A stretch of DNA of 64,000 bases from CBDESN01 sp965242495 (GCA_965242495.1 OZ251446.1:496001-560000), one strand, 5' to 3'. Shown: positions 8,283 to 17,798, numbered from the stretch's first letter. Numbers and translations: made by a program. Notes: generated by a model not told the origin, from the sequence alone.

Positions 8283-9080
8283 ATGCCGACCATCGCCTTT
8301 CCCGCGATCGATCCCATCGCGCTTCAGCTCGGACCCGTCGCGATCCGCTGGTACGCGCTGGCCTACGTGCTCGGCATCCTCGCCGGCTGGCGCTACATGG
8401 TTTATCTGGCGCGGCGTTGGCCGCAGCCGGTGGGGCCCCGCGAGGTCGAGGACTTCGTCGTCTGGGCCACGATCGGCATCGTCCTGGGCGGGCGGCTGGG
8501 CTACGTCCTGTTCTACCGCCCGGCCTTCTTCGCCGACGAGCCGTTGCAGGCCTTCGCGATCTGGCAGGGGGGCATGTCGTTCCATGGCGGGCTGTTGGGC
8601 GTCGCCGCGGCGCTCCTGCTGTTCGCCCGCGCCCGCAGGACGAATTGGCTGGCGCTCGGCGATCTGGTCGCCTGCGCGGCGCCGATCGGGCTCTTCCTGG
8701 GCCGCCTCGCCAACTTCGTCAACGGCGAGCTGTTCGGCCGCCCCAGCTCCCTTCCCTGGGCGATGGCGTTTCCCGGCGGCGGCCCGTCGCCGCGGCATCC
8801 GAGCCAGCTCTACGAGGCGTTCCTGGAGGGGGCGGTCCTGTTCCTGCTGCTGTCGTGGCTGGCCCTCGCCACCCGCGCCCCGGAGCGGCCGGGGCTGATC
8901 GGCGGCGCGTTCCTCGTCGGCTACGCCGCGGCGCGCAGCGCGGGGGAGCTGTTCCGCGAGCCGGATGCGCATCTCGGGTTCGTCTTCGCCGGCGCGACGA
9001 TGGGCCAGCTGCTCTGCCTGCCGGCGCTGCTGGCCGGCGTCCTGCTGATCCGCCGCAGCTCGCGTCCGCGCGCGCGATGA
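8283..9080 (+). CDS. lgt: Prolipoprotein diacylglyceryl transferase
   Basis: Lgt moves a diacylglyceryl group from phosphatidylglycerol to the lipobox cysteine of prolipoproteins in the inner membrane. The 265-residue protein has about seven hydrophobic segments, the segment GGMSFHGGLLGV with the conserved His, and the family signature around RLANFVNGELFGRP with its conserved Asn, Glu and Arg. Length is normal. The stop overlaps the start of the next gene (ATGA), so lgt, the methyltransferase and pgeF form one transcription unit. A candidate substrate in this window is the protease lipoprotein at 33177-35753. Confidence 0.95.
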   Translation: MPTIAFPAIDPIALQLGPVAIRWYALAYVLGILAGWRYMVYLARRWPQPVGPREVEDFVVWATIGIVLGGRLGYVLFYRPAFFADEPLQAFAIWQGGMSFHGGLLGVAAALLLFARARRTNWLALGDLVACAAPIGLFLGRLANFVNGELFGRPSSLPWAMAFPGGGPSPRHPSQLYEAFLEGAVLFLLLSWLALATRAPERPGLIGGAFLVGYAAARSAGELFREPDAHLGFVFAGATMGQLLCLPALLAGVLLIRRSSRPRAR

Positions 9081-10186
9081 CCCCGCTGGAGCGAAGCCTG
9101 CGGGCGCGGATGCGCCGATACGGCCCGATCTCGATCGCCGAATACATGGCCGCCGCGTCGGGCGATCCCGAACACGGCTATTACCGGGCGCGGGACCCGT
9201 TCGGCCGGGGCGGCGACTTCGTGACCGCGCCGGAGATCAGCCAGATCTTCGGCGAGCTGCTGGGGCTGTGGTGCGTCGCCGCGTGGCGGCGGATGGGCGC
9301 GCCGCGCCCGGTCATGCTGGTCGAGCTGGGGCCGGGCCGCGGCTCCCAGATGGCGGACGCCTTGCGCGCGGCGCGGACGGACCCGGCCTTCTCCGCCGCG
9401 ATCGAACTGCATCTGGTGGAGGCCAGCGAGACGCTGCGCCGCCGGCAGCGCCGCGCGCTGGACGGCGTCCGCGCGCATTGGCGCGACCGGTTCGACGACC
9501 TGCCGGCGGGGCGGCCGATGCTGCTGCTCGCCAACGAGTTCTTCGACGCCCTGGCCAGGGAGCAATACGTCCGCGCCGCGAAGGGCTGGCGGCGGCGCTA
9601 TGTCGGGCTCCGCGGGCCGGACGGTCGGCTCGGCGTCGTGGCTCCCGCCGAACCCGTCGACTGGACGCAGCGCATCCCGCCGGCGCTCCGCGACGCCGCG
9701 CCCGGCGCCGTGTTCGAGACCTGCCCGGCGGCGGAGGCTCTGGCCGCGGCCCTCGCCCGGCGGCTGGCGGCGGACGGCGGCGCCGCGCTGATCGTCGATT
9801 ACGGACACGCGGCGAGCGGCTTGGGCGACACCGTCCAGGCGGTGTCGCGCCACCGCCCCCACGACCCGTTCGATGCGCCGGGAACCGCCGACGTGAGCGC
9901 CCAGGTCGATTTCCAGGCGCTGGCCGCGGCCGCGGCGGGCGCCGCCGTGTACGGGCCCGTCCCGCAGGGCGTCTTCCTGGAGCGGCTCGGCGTCCGCCTG
10001 CGCGCCGACCGCCTGGCCGCATCGGCGCGCCCCGCCCAGGCCGAGGCGATCCGCGCCGGCTGCCGCCGCCTGACCCATCCCGGCGAGATGGGCGCCCTGT
10101 TCAAGGCCTTCGCCATCGCCCAGCCCGGGTTGGGCGCGCTCGCCGGTTTCGAGCCCGACGGGCCAGGCGACCGGTCGCGATGCTGA
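9077..10186 (+). CDS. SAM-dependent methyltransferase, MidA/NDUFAF7 family
   Basis: A 369-residue member of the family whose mitochondrial version methylates an arginine of complex I subunit NDUFS2. Visible marks are DPEHGYY and GGDFVTAPEISQIFGE near the N-terminus, the SAM-binding loop VELGPGRGSQMAD, and LLLANEFFDALA. The position directly after lgt and before pgeF is conserved in alphaproteobacteria. The start ATG at 9077 overlaps the lgt stop by four bases. A role in respiratory complex I maturation is an inference from the family. Confidence 0.88.
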   Translation: MTPLERSLRARMRRYGPISIAEYMAAASGDPEHGYYRARDPFGRGGDFVTAPEISQIFGELLGLWCVAAWRRMGAPRPVMLVELGPGRGSQMADALRAARTDPAFSAAIELHLVEASETLRRRQRRALDGVRAHWRDRFDDLPAGRPMLLLANEFFDALAREQYVRAAKGWRRRYVGLRGPDGRLGVVAPAEPVDWTQRIPPALRDAAPGAVFETCPAAEALAAALARRLAADGGAALIVDYGHAASGLGDTVQAVSRHRPHDPFDAPGTADVSAQVDFQALAAAAAGAAVYGPVPQGVFLERLGVRLRADRLAASARPAQAEAIRAGCRRLTHPGEMGALFKAFAIAQPGLGALAGFEPDGPGDRSRC

Positions 10187-10977
10187 CGCTCCCCGTTCTC
10201 GACGGCCTGCCCGGCGTCCGTCACGGCTTCTTCACCCGCGCCGGCGGGGTGAGCGAGGGGGTCTACGCCTCGCTCAACTGCGGCTGGGGGTCGCGCGACG
10301 ACCCGGCGCGGGTGGCCGAGAACCGCGCCCGCGCCGCGCGGCGGCTGGGGGTCGCGCCCGAGGCGCTGGCGACGGTCCGCCAAGTCCACGGCGTCGCGGT
10401 CCATCGGGTCGAGGGCGCCGGCGGGGACGAGGAAGGGCGGGGCAAGAAAGGGCAAGGCGGAGAAAGGCGGCGCGAGGCGGACGCCTTGACGACCCGGACG
10501 CCGGGCCGGGCGATCGCGGTGCTCACCGCCGATTGCGCGCCGGTGCTGCTGGCCGATGCCGGCGCCGGCGTCGTCGGCGCCGCCCATGCCGGATGGCGCG
10601 GCGCGCTCGCCGGCGTGCTCGAAGCCGCGATCGCGGCGATGGAGGAGCTGGGCGCCCGCCGCGCGGCGATCGCCGCCGCGATCGGCCCCTGCATCGGCCG
10701 CCGGTCCTATGAGGTGGGGCCCGAGTTCCCGGCGCCGTTCACCGCCCGGGACCCCGCCGCCGCCGCCTTCTTCGCCCCGGCGGGGGAGCGTTTCCGGTTC
10801 GATCTCGAAGGCTACGTCGCCGCCCGGCTCCGCGCCGCCGGCCTCGCCGGCGTCCAGGCCGCGCGCGCCGACACCTGCGCCGACGAGCGGCGGTTCTTCA
10901 GCCATCGCCGCGCGCGGCTGCGCGGCGAGCCGGGCCATGGCCACGGTCTGTCCGCCATCGCGCTGTCCGGGCGGTGA
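10180..10977 (+). CDS. pgeF: Peptidoglycan editing factor PgeF (laccase-domain protein)
   Basis: A 265-residue laccase-domain (YfiH/PgeF) protein, reported to remove mis-incorporated residues from peptidoglycan precursors. It carries GVRHGFFTRAGGVSEGVY, VRQVHGVAVHRV, TADCAPVLLAD, GAAHAGWRGALAGVLE and IGPCIGRRSYEVG, covering the conserved metal-binding His and Cys residues. A Gly/Lys/Arg/Glu-rich insert of about 12-15 residues lies after VEGAGG, before the conserved EADAL; it looks like a surface loop. The start overlaps the preceding stop by seven bases. Confidence 0.9.
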   Translation: MLTLPVLDGLPGVRHGFFTRAGGVSEGVYASLNCGWGSRDDPARVAENRARAARRLGVAPEALATVRQVHGVAVHRVEGAGGDEEGRGKKGQGGERRREADALTTRTPGRAIAVLTADCAPVLLADAGAGVVGAAHAGWRGALAGVLEAAIAAMEELGARRAAIAAAIGPCIGRRSYEVGPEFPAPFTARDPAAAAFFAPAGERFRFDLEGYVAARLRAAGLAGVQAARADTCADERRFFSHRRARLRGEPGHGHGLSAIALSGR

Positions 10978-10978
10978 C

Positions 10979-11044
10979 GTGCCTTATCTGATCCTGTTCG
11001 CATGTCTGCTGATCCTCGGCATGATGGCGACCTGCTTCGCCTGA
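10979..11044 (+). CDS. Possible 21-residue hydrophobic peptide
   Basis: A GTG two bases after the pgeF stop opens a short frame, VPYLILFACLLILGMMATCFA, that is almost entirely a single membrane-spanning helix. Translational coupling to pgeF would be easy, but no clear ribosome-binding site is seen other than the coding end of pgeF. It may be chance in a hydrophobic-biased frame; conservation in relatives would decide. Confidence 0.25.
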   Translation: MPYLILFACLLILGMMATCFA

Positions 11045-11132
11045 CCGCCGGTTTACACGCCGGGAGGCGGGGGGTAGGATCGATCATGGCTCGTCGTCCC
11101 CGCGCGGGGCGGGATCGGGATGGCCCGCCGGC

Positions 11133-12065
11133 ATGAAGATCGTCGCCTGCAACAGCAACCGTCCGCTCGCCGAAGCGATCGCGGCCTATCTTCAGACGCC
11201 GCTCACCGCGGCGAGCATCCGCCGCTTCTCCGACATGGAGTGCTTCGTCGAGATCCAGGAGAACGTGCGCGGCGAGGACGCCTTCGTCATCCAGTCGACC
11301 TCCTACCCGGCGAACGACAACCTGATGGAGCTGCTGGTCACGCTGGACGCGCTGCGGCGCGGCTCGGCCCGGCGCATCACCGCGGTCGTCCCCTATTTCG
11401 GCTACGCCCGCCAGGATCGGAAGTCCGGCCCGCGCACGCCGATCTCGGCCAAGCTGGTCGCCAACCTGATCACCACCGCGGGCGCCGACCGGGTGCTCAC
11501 CCTCGACCTGCACGCCGGCCAGATCCAGGGGTTCTTCGACATACCGGTGGATAATCTGTTCGCCGAGACCGTCTTCGTCCGCGACATCGGGGAGCGCTAC
11601 GACGGCGAGCGGCCGATGCTGGTCTCGCCCGACATCGGCGGCGTGTTCCGCGCGCGCGGCATCGCCAAACGGCTCGACTCGGATCTGGCGATCATCGACA
11701 AGCGGCGCGAGCGGGCCGGCGAGTCGGAGGTCATGAACGTCATCGGCGACGTGAGCGGCCGCATCTGCCTGCTGGTCGACGACATCGTGGATTCGGCGGG
11801 CACGCTGTGCAACGCCGCGGAGGCGCTGCGCGAGATCGGCGCGCGCACGGTATCGGCCTATGCGACGCACGGCGTCCTTTCCGGCGGCGCGGTCTCCCGC
11901 GTCGCCGGCTCGCCGCTGGAGCGGCTGACGATGACCGACAGCATCCAGAGCACCGAGGCGGTGCGGGTCTCCGACAAGCTGGGGCAGCTCACCATCGCCG
12001 CGCTGATGGGCGAGGCCATTCAGCGCATCAGCGAAGAGAAATCCGTCTCCAGCCTGTTTGACTAG
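11133..12065 (+). CDS. prs: Ribose-phosphate pyrophosphokinase
   Basis: Makes phosphoribosyl pyrophosphate from ribose 5-phosphate and ATP for nucleotide, histidine and tryptophan synthesis. The 310-residue protein begins MKIVACNSNRPLAEAIAAYL, contains YFGYARQDRK (ATP loop), the flexible loop near IIDKRRERAGESEVMNVIGDV, and the PRPP loop LLVDDIVDSAGTLCNAAEAL. Length and motifs are standard for class I enzymes. It lies upstream of rplY with an 86-base gap. Confidence 0.96.
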   Translation: MKIVACNSNRPLAEAIAAYLQTPLTAASIRRFSDMECFVEIQENVRGEDAFVIQSTSYPANDNLMELLVTLDALRRGSARRITAVVPYFGYARQDRKSGPRTPISAKLVANLITTAGADRVLTLDLHAGQIQGFFDIPVDNLFAETVFVRDIGERYDGERPMLVSPDIGGVFRARGIAKRLDSDLAIIDKRRERAGESEVMNVIGDVSGRICLLVDDIVDSAGTLCNAAEALREIGARTVSAYATHGVLSGGAVSRVAGSPLERLTMTDSIQSTEAVRVSDKLGQLTIAALMGEAIQRISEEKSVSSLFD

Positions 12066-12151
12066 CCGCGGCCGAACGGATACATCCTGTACGTCCTGCG
12101 CGCGCGTACATCCTGGCGCGCGCGGCGCGGCGGAGCGGCGAGGGGAGCGCG

Positions 12152-12847
12152 ATGGGCGAAGAGATCCGGACGCTTGCGGCGGCGGAGCGGCCGCTCGCCG
12201 GCAAGGGGCCCGCCCGGGCGGCGCGCCGGAACGGGCTGGTGCCTGCCGTCATCTACGGCAACGACGACGCGCCGCTGCCGGTCGGCGTCGAACGCAAGGC
12301 GTTCGAACTGGCTCTCCACGAAGAGGGGTTCTTCACCCGGCTGCTCGACGTCGCGGTCGACGGCCGGCGCCACCGGGTGCTGCCGCGCGAGGTCCAGCTC
12401 CACCCGGTCACGGACGCGCCGCTGCACGTCGATTTCCTGCGCTTCTCCGCCGACCGCACGATCGCCGCCGACGTCCCGGTCCGGTTCGAGAACGAGGACG
12501 CCTCGCCGGGGCTGAAGCGCGGCGGCGTGCTCAACGTCGTCCGCCACGCGATCGAAGTGCAATGCACCGCCGACCGCATCCCGCAGGTCGTCGTCGTCGA
12601 CCTGAGCGGCTACGACATCGGCGATGCGGTCCACGCCAGCAGCGTAGCCCTGCCCGAAGCGGTCCGCTTCGCGATCACCGATCGCGACTTCACCATCGCC
12701 ACCATCGCCGCCCCCACCGTCGTCGCCGAGGAGGCGGCGGAGGATCAGGCCGCGGAGACGGACGGCGAAGCGGTGCCGGCGGCCGATGCGCCGGCCGATG
12801 CGCCGGCCGAGACCGCCGATGGAGCGGGCGCGAAGTCCGAGGGCTGA
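12152..12847 (+). CDS. rplY: 50S ribosomal protein L25/Ctc family
   Basis: Binds 5S rRNA in the large ribosomal subunit. The 231-residue protein has the L25 domain (RLAAAERPLAGKGPARAARR region, GLVPAVIYGND, and HVDFLRF near residue 95) followed by the Ctc/TL5 C-terminal domain. It ends in an acidic Ala/Glu/Asp-rich tail (from about residue 190) common in alphaproteobacterial versions. It is followed by pth 58 bases downstream; rplY-pth-ychF is a conserved order. Confidence 0.94.
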   Translation: MGEEIRTLAAAERPLAGKGPARAARRNGLVPAVIYGNDDAPLPVGVERKAFELALHEEGFFTRLLDVAVDGRRHRVLPREVQLHPVTDAPLHVDFLRFSADRTIAADVPVRFENEDASPGLKRGGVLNVVRHAIEVQCTADRIPQVVVVDLSGYDIGDAVHASSVALPEAVRFAITDRDFTIATIAAPTVVAEEAAEDQAAETDGEAVPAADAPADAPAETADGAGAKSEG

Positions 12848-12905
12848 GCGCGGGACCGAGCGCGGAGCCGGGCGCGGGACCGACCCCGGGGCCGACCGCG
12901 CGGCG

Positions 12906-13499
12906 ATGCTGATCCTGGTCGGGCTGGGCAATCCGGGCCGCAGCTACGCCGGGCACAGGCACAACGTCGGCTTCCGGGTCGTCGACGCCCTGGCCGCCCG
13001 CTACGAACTGGCGGCGGCCCGGCCGCGCTTCCACAGCAGCGTCGCCGCCGGGGCCATCGCCGGCCGGCGGGTGCTGCTGCTCAAGCCGAAGACGTTCATG
13101 AACGATTCGGGCCGGGCGGTGGGCGCCGCGCTCCGCTTCTACAAGCTCCGCCCCCGGGACGTGCTGGTCGCGCATGACGATCTCGACTTGGCCCTGGGGA
13201 AGGTCCGGGTCAAGACCGGCGGCGGGGCGGCCGGCCATAACGGGCTCCGCAGCATCGACGCCCGCATCGGCCGCGACTACCGGCGGATGCGGCTCGGCAT
13301 CGGGCATCCGGGGGACCGCGGCCGCGTGCGCGGCCACGTGCTGTCCGAGTTCGACGCGGCCGAGGCCGACATGCTCGACCGCGTGGTCGATGCGGTCTGT
13401 ACGGCGATGCCGCTGCTGATCGCGGGCGACGACCCGGGCTTCATGACCCGGGTGGCGCTGCTCAACCCGCCGCCCAAGGCGCGGGCGGACGCCGGGTGA
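12906..13499 (+). CDS. pth: Peptidyl-tRNA hydrolase
   Basis: Releases peptides from peptidyl-tRNAs that drop off ribosomes. The 197-residue protein has GLGNPGRSYAGHRHNVGF at the N-terminus with Asn9 and the catalytic His19. It continues with KPKTFMNDSG, HDDLDLALGK and GGGAAGHNGLRSI, all standard active-site segments. The ATG at 12906 gives the family's usual start. It overlaps the next gene by GTGA. Confidence 0.96.
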   Translation: MLILVGLGNPGRSYAGHRHNVGFRVVDALAARYELAAARPRFHSSVAAGAIAGRRVLLLKPKTFMNDSGRAVGAALRFYKLRPRDVLVAHDDLDLALGKVRVKTGGGAAGHNGLRSIDARIGRDYRRMRLGIGHPGDRGRVRGHVLSEFDAAEADMLDRVVDAVCTAMPLLIAGDDPGFMTRVALLNPPPKARADAG

Positions 13500-14584
13500 C
13501 GGGGTTGCGCTGCGGCGTCGTAGGCCTTCCCAACGCAGGCAAGTCGAGCCTGTTCAACGCGCTCACCGCCTCGGCCGCGGCCGAGGTCGCGAACTACCCC
13601 TTCACCACGGTCGAACCCAATCTGGGCCGCGTTCCGGTCGCCGATGCGCGGCTCGCCGAAATCGCCCGCGTCGCCGGGTCGGCGCGCATCGCGCCGGCGC
13701 AGCTCGACATGGTGGACATCGCCGGGCTGGTGAAGGGCGCGAGCCGGGGCGAGGGGCTCGGCAACCGGTTCCTGGCCACGATCCGGGACATGGACGCCAT
13801 CGCCCACGTGGTCCGCTGCTTCGACGACGAGGGGGTCCCCCATGACGGCCCGCTCGACGCCGCGGGGGACGCGGAGATCGTCGAAACCGAGCTGCTGCTG
13901 GCCGATCTCGACGGTCTGGAGCGGCGGCTCGACCCGCTGATCAAGAAGGCGCGCGGCGGCGACCGGGCGGCGATCGAGGAGAAAGAGGCCGTCGAGCGCT
14001 GCCTTGCGGTCCTGCGCGAAGGCCGGCCCGCGCGCGCCGCGGGCGAGGGTCCCGCGTTCGACCGGTTGCAGCTCCTGACCGCCAAGCCGGCGCTCTACGT
14101 CGGCAACGTCGAGGAGGACGCGGCGGCGTCCGGCAACGACCGGTCGCGGCGCCTCGCCGATTGGGCGGCGGCGCGGGGGGCGCCGGTCGCGATCGTCTCG
14201 GCGGCGATCGAGGCGGAGATCGCCCGGCTTGCGGACGCGGACGAACGGGCCGCGTTCCTGGCTGCGATCGGACTCGAAGAAACCGGTCTCAAGGGTTTGA
14301 TTCGTAAAATCTACGACCTGTTGGGATTGATCACCTTCTTCACCGCCAACGCCAAGGAGGCCCATGCCTGGACCGTCGCCGCGGGGACGCGCGCGATCGA
14401 CGCCGCGGGCGGCGTCCATTCGGACATGGCGCGCGGCTTCATCGCCGCCGAGACCGTCCCGGCCGACGCCTATGTCGCCCTTGGCGGCGAGCAGGGGGCG
14501 CGGGATGCGGCGGCGCTGCGCCGGGAAGGCCGCGACTACCCAGTGCGCGACGGCGACGTGATCCTTTTTCGCTTCAACGTATGA
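13496..14584 (+). CDS. ychF: Ribosome-binding ATPase YchF (OLA1 family)
   Basis: A 362-residue translation-factor-class P-loop protein that binds ATP and the ribosome. It shows the P loop GLPNAGKSSLFNAL at residues 10-23, the switch-like NYPFTTVEPN, DIAGLVKGAS(R)GEGLGN, a coiled-coil middle and a C-terminal TGS-type domain ending DGDVILFRFNV. The GTG start overlaps the pth stop, indicating translational coupling. Confidence 0.96.
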   Translation: MTGLRCGVVGLPNAGKSSLFNALTASAAAEVANYPFTTVEPNLGRVPVADARLAEIARVAGSARIAPAQLDMVDIAGLVKGASRGEGLGNRFLATIRDMDAIAHVVRCFDDEGVPHDGPLDAAGDAEIVETELLLADLDGLERRLDPLIKKARGGDRAAIEEKEAVERCLAVLREGRPARAAGEGPAFDRLQLLTAKPALYVGNVEEDAAASGNDRSRRLADWAAARGAPVAIVSAAIEAEIARLADADERAAFLAAIGLEETGLKGLIRKIYDLLGLITFFTANAKEAHAWTVAAGTRAIDAAGGVHSDMARGFIAAETVPADAYVALGGEQGARDAAALRREGRDYPVRDGDVILFRFNV

Positions 14585-14660
14585 GGCGATGGAGGCTATA
14601 TTGGCGCGGCGGCGGGCGGCCCCGCCCGCCGAACCTCAACCCTGTCGGGAGACCTGTCGG

Positions 14661-15335
14661 ATGGCAAGGCGAATTTCGTTGACGGCAAGCGACGGCCACC
14701 AGCTCGGCGCCTTCGTGGCGGAGCCATCGGGAACGCCGAAAGGCGGCGTGATCGTCATTCAGGAGATATTCGGCGTCAACGGCCATATCCAGGACCTGGT
14801 GGACATGTTCGCCGGGAAGGGCTATCTCGCCGTCGCGCCCGAACTGTTCGACCGCTTCGAGAAGGGCGTGGCCCTCGGCTACGACGAGACCTCCTTCGCC
14901 AAGGGCCGCGACCTGCGCGGCCGGCTGACCGACGACATGATCCTCGCCGACGTGGGCGCCGCGGCGGCGCATGTCGGGACCGCCGGCAAGGTCGGGCTCA
15001 TCGGCTACTGCTTCGGCGGCTACGTCGCCTGGGTGACCGCCTGCGGGCTCGACAGCCTCGCCTGTTCGGCCAGCTGCTACGGCGGCGGCGTCGCCGCGCG
15101 GGCGGAGAACGACACGCCGCGCTGCCCGGTCCAGTTCCATTTCGGCGACAAGGACCACGCCATTCCGCTGGACGACGTGCAGAAGATCAAGAACGCGCAT
15201 CCCGACGTCCCGACCTTCGTCTACGACGATTCGGCGCATGGTTTCTGCTGCGACGACCGCGACGTCTACAACGCCGGCGCGTGCGAGCGCATGCATGGCC
15301 GCGCGCTGGCGATGTTCGCCGAACACGTCGGCTGA
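14661..15335 (+). CDS. Dienelactone hydrolase family protein
   Basis: A 224-residue alpha/beta-hydrolase of the dienelactone hydrolase family. The nucleophile elbow is GYCFGG with Cys117, Asp163 or Asp165 lies in FGDKDHAIP, and His193 in DDSAHGFCC, giving a Cys-Asp-His triad. The motif VVIQEIFGVN-like IVIQEIFGVNGHIQDL is typical. The ATG at 14661 is preferred because GGGAGA precedes it. Activity on dienelactones or on other carboxylic esters cannot be decided from sequence. Confidence 0.88.
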   Translation: MARRISLTASDGHQLGAFVAEPSGTPKGGVIVIQEIFGVNGHIQDLVDMFAGKGYLAVAPELFDRFEKGVALGYDETSFAKGRDLRGRLTDDMILADVGAAAAHVGTAGKVGLIGYCFGGYVAWVTACGLDSLACSASCYGGGVAARAENDTPRCPVQFHFGDKDHAIPLDDVQKIKNAHPDVPTFVYDDSAHGFCCDDRDVYNAGACERMHGRALAMFAEHVG

Positions 15336-15386
15336 CGGGGGGGGGCGACCCGGGGGAGGAGCGACCGGAGGCCGGGCGGGCGGCGC

Positions 15387-16556
15387 TCACGACGCCGGCG
15401 CGCCCGCCGGGCCGCCCGACCACATCCGCGCCAGGACCAGCGTGAGACCGCCGCCGGCCGCCGCCATCGCCGCCATGGCGTGGAACGCCGCCCCGCCGAA
15501 CGCTGCGTAGAGCTGCCCGGCGGCGATCATCGCCAGCCCCATCGCGACCCCCATCGCGAAGCCGGCGTAGAGGCTCTGCGCCGTCGCCGAACGGGAGGCG
15601 GGTACGGCGCGCTGGAGAAAATGCATCGCCGCGAGATGCGCGGCGGCGAAGGTGGCGGCGTGCAGGAGCTGGACCGCGGCCAGCGCGGCGAGGTCGGTGG
15701 TGAGCCCGAGGACGCTCCAGCGGACGATTCCGGCGACCGCGGCGACGCCGAGCAGCCGCAGCGGACCCAGCCGGGCCACGACCGCGCCGGAGAAGGCGAA
15801 CAGGGCGATCTCGGCGACGACGCCTTCGGCCCATAGCGCGCCGATCGCAGCGTCGTCCAGGCCGGCGGCGCGCCAGTGCAGGGTGGCGAAGCCGTAATAG
15901 GCGGCGTGGCTCGCCTGGATCAGACCGGCGGCGCACAGGAACACGACGAAGACGCGGTTGCGCAGCAGGTCCGACGAGGGCGGCCCGGGGCCCTGCGCCG
16001 GCGGTGGGCGGATGTCGGGCAGGGCGAAGCTCGCCGCCAGCGTCAGCGCGAGCGCCGCCAGGACCAGCCACAGCACCAGGTCGTCGGGACGCCCGGCCAG
16101 CAGCCGGCCGCCGAACGCGGCCCCGGCGATGAAGGTGAGCGAGCCCCAGAGCCGGACCCGGCCGTAGTCGAAGCCTCGTTGGCGCGCGGCCAGCATGGCC
16201 AGATTCTCGCCCAGCGGAATCACCGCGCTGAAGCAGGCCGCGGCCAGCGCGCCGACCGCGAGCAACGGCCAGAAACCGCGCGCTCCGGCATAGGCGAGAT
16301 AGGCGAGGCAGGTCGCGGCCAGCAACAGGACGATGACGCGCTTGCGCTCGCCGCGCCGATCCGCGCCATGCGCGATCAACGGCGGGACGACGGCGCGGAT
16401 CCAGGCGGCCGCGGACAGGAGTATCCCGATCTCCGCCGCGTCCGCCCCGCGCGAGGCGAGCCACACCGGCCAGAACGGCAGATGCACCCCGACATAGAGA
16501 AACGCCGCGGCGTAGAACAGGCCGAGCGGGAGCGGCGCAGCGAAGAGTCCGTTCAT
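15387..16556 (-). CDS. MFS transporter, MFS_1-like/HcaT-type
   Basis: A 389-residue inner-membrane protein with about twelve hydrophobic segments. The first helix is followed by WLASRGADAAEIGILLS and then DRRGERKRVIVLL, a cytoplasmic loop motif. The sequence GENLAMLAARQRGFDYGRVRLWGSLTFI is characteristic of the 3-phenylpropionate/maltose-permease-like branch (YgaY/HcaT-like). The substrate is unknown. It converges on the dienelactone hydrolase gene and is divergent from the LLM flavoprotein gene. Confidence 0.8.
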   Translation of the reverse strand: MNGLFAAPLPLGLFYAAAFLYVGVHLPFWPVWLASRGADAAEIGILLSAAAWIRAVVPPLIAHGADRRGERKRVIVLLLAATCLAYLAYAGARGFWPLLAVGALAAACFSAVIPLGENLAMLAARQRGFDYGRVRLWGSLTFIAGAAFGGRLLAGRPDDLVLWLVLAALALTLAASFALPDIRPPPAQGPGPPSSDLLRNRVFVVFLCAAGLIQASHAAYYGFATLHWRAAGLDDAAIGALWAEGVVAEIALFAFSGAVVARLGPLRLLGVAAVAGIVRWSVLGLTTDLAALAAVQLLHAATFAAAHLAAMHFLQRAVPASRSATAQSLYAGFAMGVAMGLAMIAAGQLYAAFGGAAFHAMAAMAAAGGGLTLVLARMWSGGPAGAPAS

Positions 16557-16690
16557 TCCTTCCGACGCCGATCGGTGTCCGGCCCCGCCGCGGCTCGCCC
16601 GGCGTCCCGCGCATCGCCGACGAAGACGCGCCCTTGGCGCGACGGCGGCCGCGATGATAGCATGCGGCGGCGAGGCTGGAGGGAACGCCG

Positions 16691-17764
16691 ATGGAATTCG
16701 GGATGCAGTTCTTCCCCGACGTCGGGGAAGACGAGAAGACCGGCGCGCGCTATTTCGACGAATCGCTGCGGCTGATCGAGTATTGCGACGTCTACGGCTA
16801 CACCCACGTGCGCACGGTCGAGCACTACTTCCACCCGTATGGCGGCTACAGCCCCAACCCTCACATCTTCCTGACCGCGGCCTCGCAGCGCAGCCGCAAC
16901 GCGCGCATGGTCACCGGCGCCGTGCTGCCGGTCTTCAACCATCCGCTCAAGATCGCCGGCGAGATCGGCATGCTGGACGCGATCTCCGGCGGGCGGCTCG
17001 AATGCGGCTTCGCCCGCGCCTTCCTGCCGCATGAATACGCCCGCTTCGGCGTCGAACTCGACGACAGCGTCGCCCGCTTCGACGAAGGCGTCGAACAGGT
17101 GCGCCGCCTGCTGGAGGAGGAGAACCTCACCATGGCGGGGCGCTTCCACAGCTTCGCCAACGTGACCTCGCTGCCGCGCCCGACGCAGAAGCCGCGGCCG
17201 CAGTTCTGGACCGCGGCCTTCACGACGCCGCAATCCTTCGAAAAGGCCGGCCGCAACGGCAGCTGGATCATGGCCATCCCCATCGGCGGCGGGGCGATGG
17301 CCGATCTGGTGGCCGTCTACCGCGACGCCTGGAAGGCGGCTGGGCACCCGGGAAACGGCCGGGTGATGCTCGCCTTCCACATGTACTGCCACGAGGACCG
17401 CGAGGAGGCCTATCGCATCGGCCGCGATCCGTTGAACCGCTATCTCAAATCGCTGGTCGATGCGGCGTCCGACTGGACCAGCGGCGCCTCTTCGGCGGAC
17501 TACAAGGGCTACGACAAGCTGATCGACGCCCTCGACCGGGAGACGTTCGAATCCCAGCTCGAGAAGGGCGCCGCCTGGGCCGGCGCGCCCGCCGACCTGA
17601 TCGAGCAGATCGAAGCCTACGACCGGGCGGTCGGCGGGTTCGAGGACGCCTCGTTGCAGGTCAACTACAACACGATCTCCTACGAAGACGCCGAGCGTTC
17701 GGTCAAGCTGTTCGGCGAGAGGGTCATCCCGCATTTCGCCGGCAAGCGGGCGGCCGCCGAATAG
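16691..17764 (+). CDS. LLM-class flavin-dependent oxidoreductase
   Basis: A 357-residue luciferase-like monooxygenase family protein that would use reduced FMN or F420-type cofactor in a TIM barrel. Visible segments are MEFGMQFFPDVGEDEKTG, YTHVRTVEHYFHPYGGYSPN, AGEIGMLDAISGGRLECGF and QFWTAAFTTPQSFEKAGRNG. A good ribosome-binding site (GGAGGGAA) precedes the ATG at 16691. The GMC oxidoreductase gene starts 35 bases after it, so the two may act in one oxidative pathway; the substrate is not evident. Confidence 0.87.
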   Translation: MEFGMQFFPDVGEDEKTGARYFDESLRLIEYCDVYGYTHVRTVEHYFHPYGGYSPNPHIFLTAASQRSRNARMVTGAVLPVFNHPLKIAGEIGMLDAISGGRLECGFARAFLPHEYARFGVELDDSVARFDEGVEQVRRLLEEENLTMAGRFHSFANVTSLPRPTQKPRPQFWTAAFTTPQSFEKAGRNGSWIMAIPIGGGAMADLVAVYRDAWKAAGHPGNGRVMLAFHMYCHEDREEAYRIGRDPLNRYLKSLVDAASDWTSGASSADYKGYDKLIDALDRETFESQLEKGAAWAGAPADLIEQIEAYDRAVGGFEDASLQVNYNTISYEDAERSVKLFGERVIPHFAGKRAAAE

Positions 17765-17798
17765 GCCGGCCGTCGAACGGACCCGCCGCCCGCGCCCC

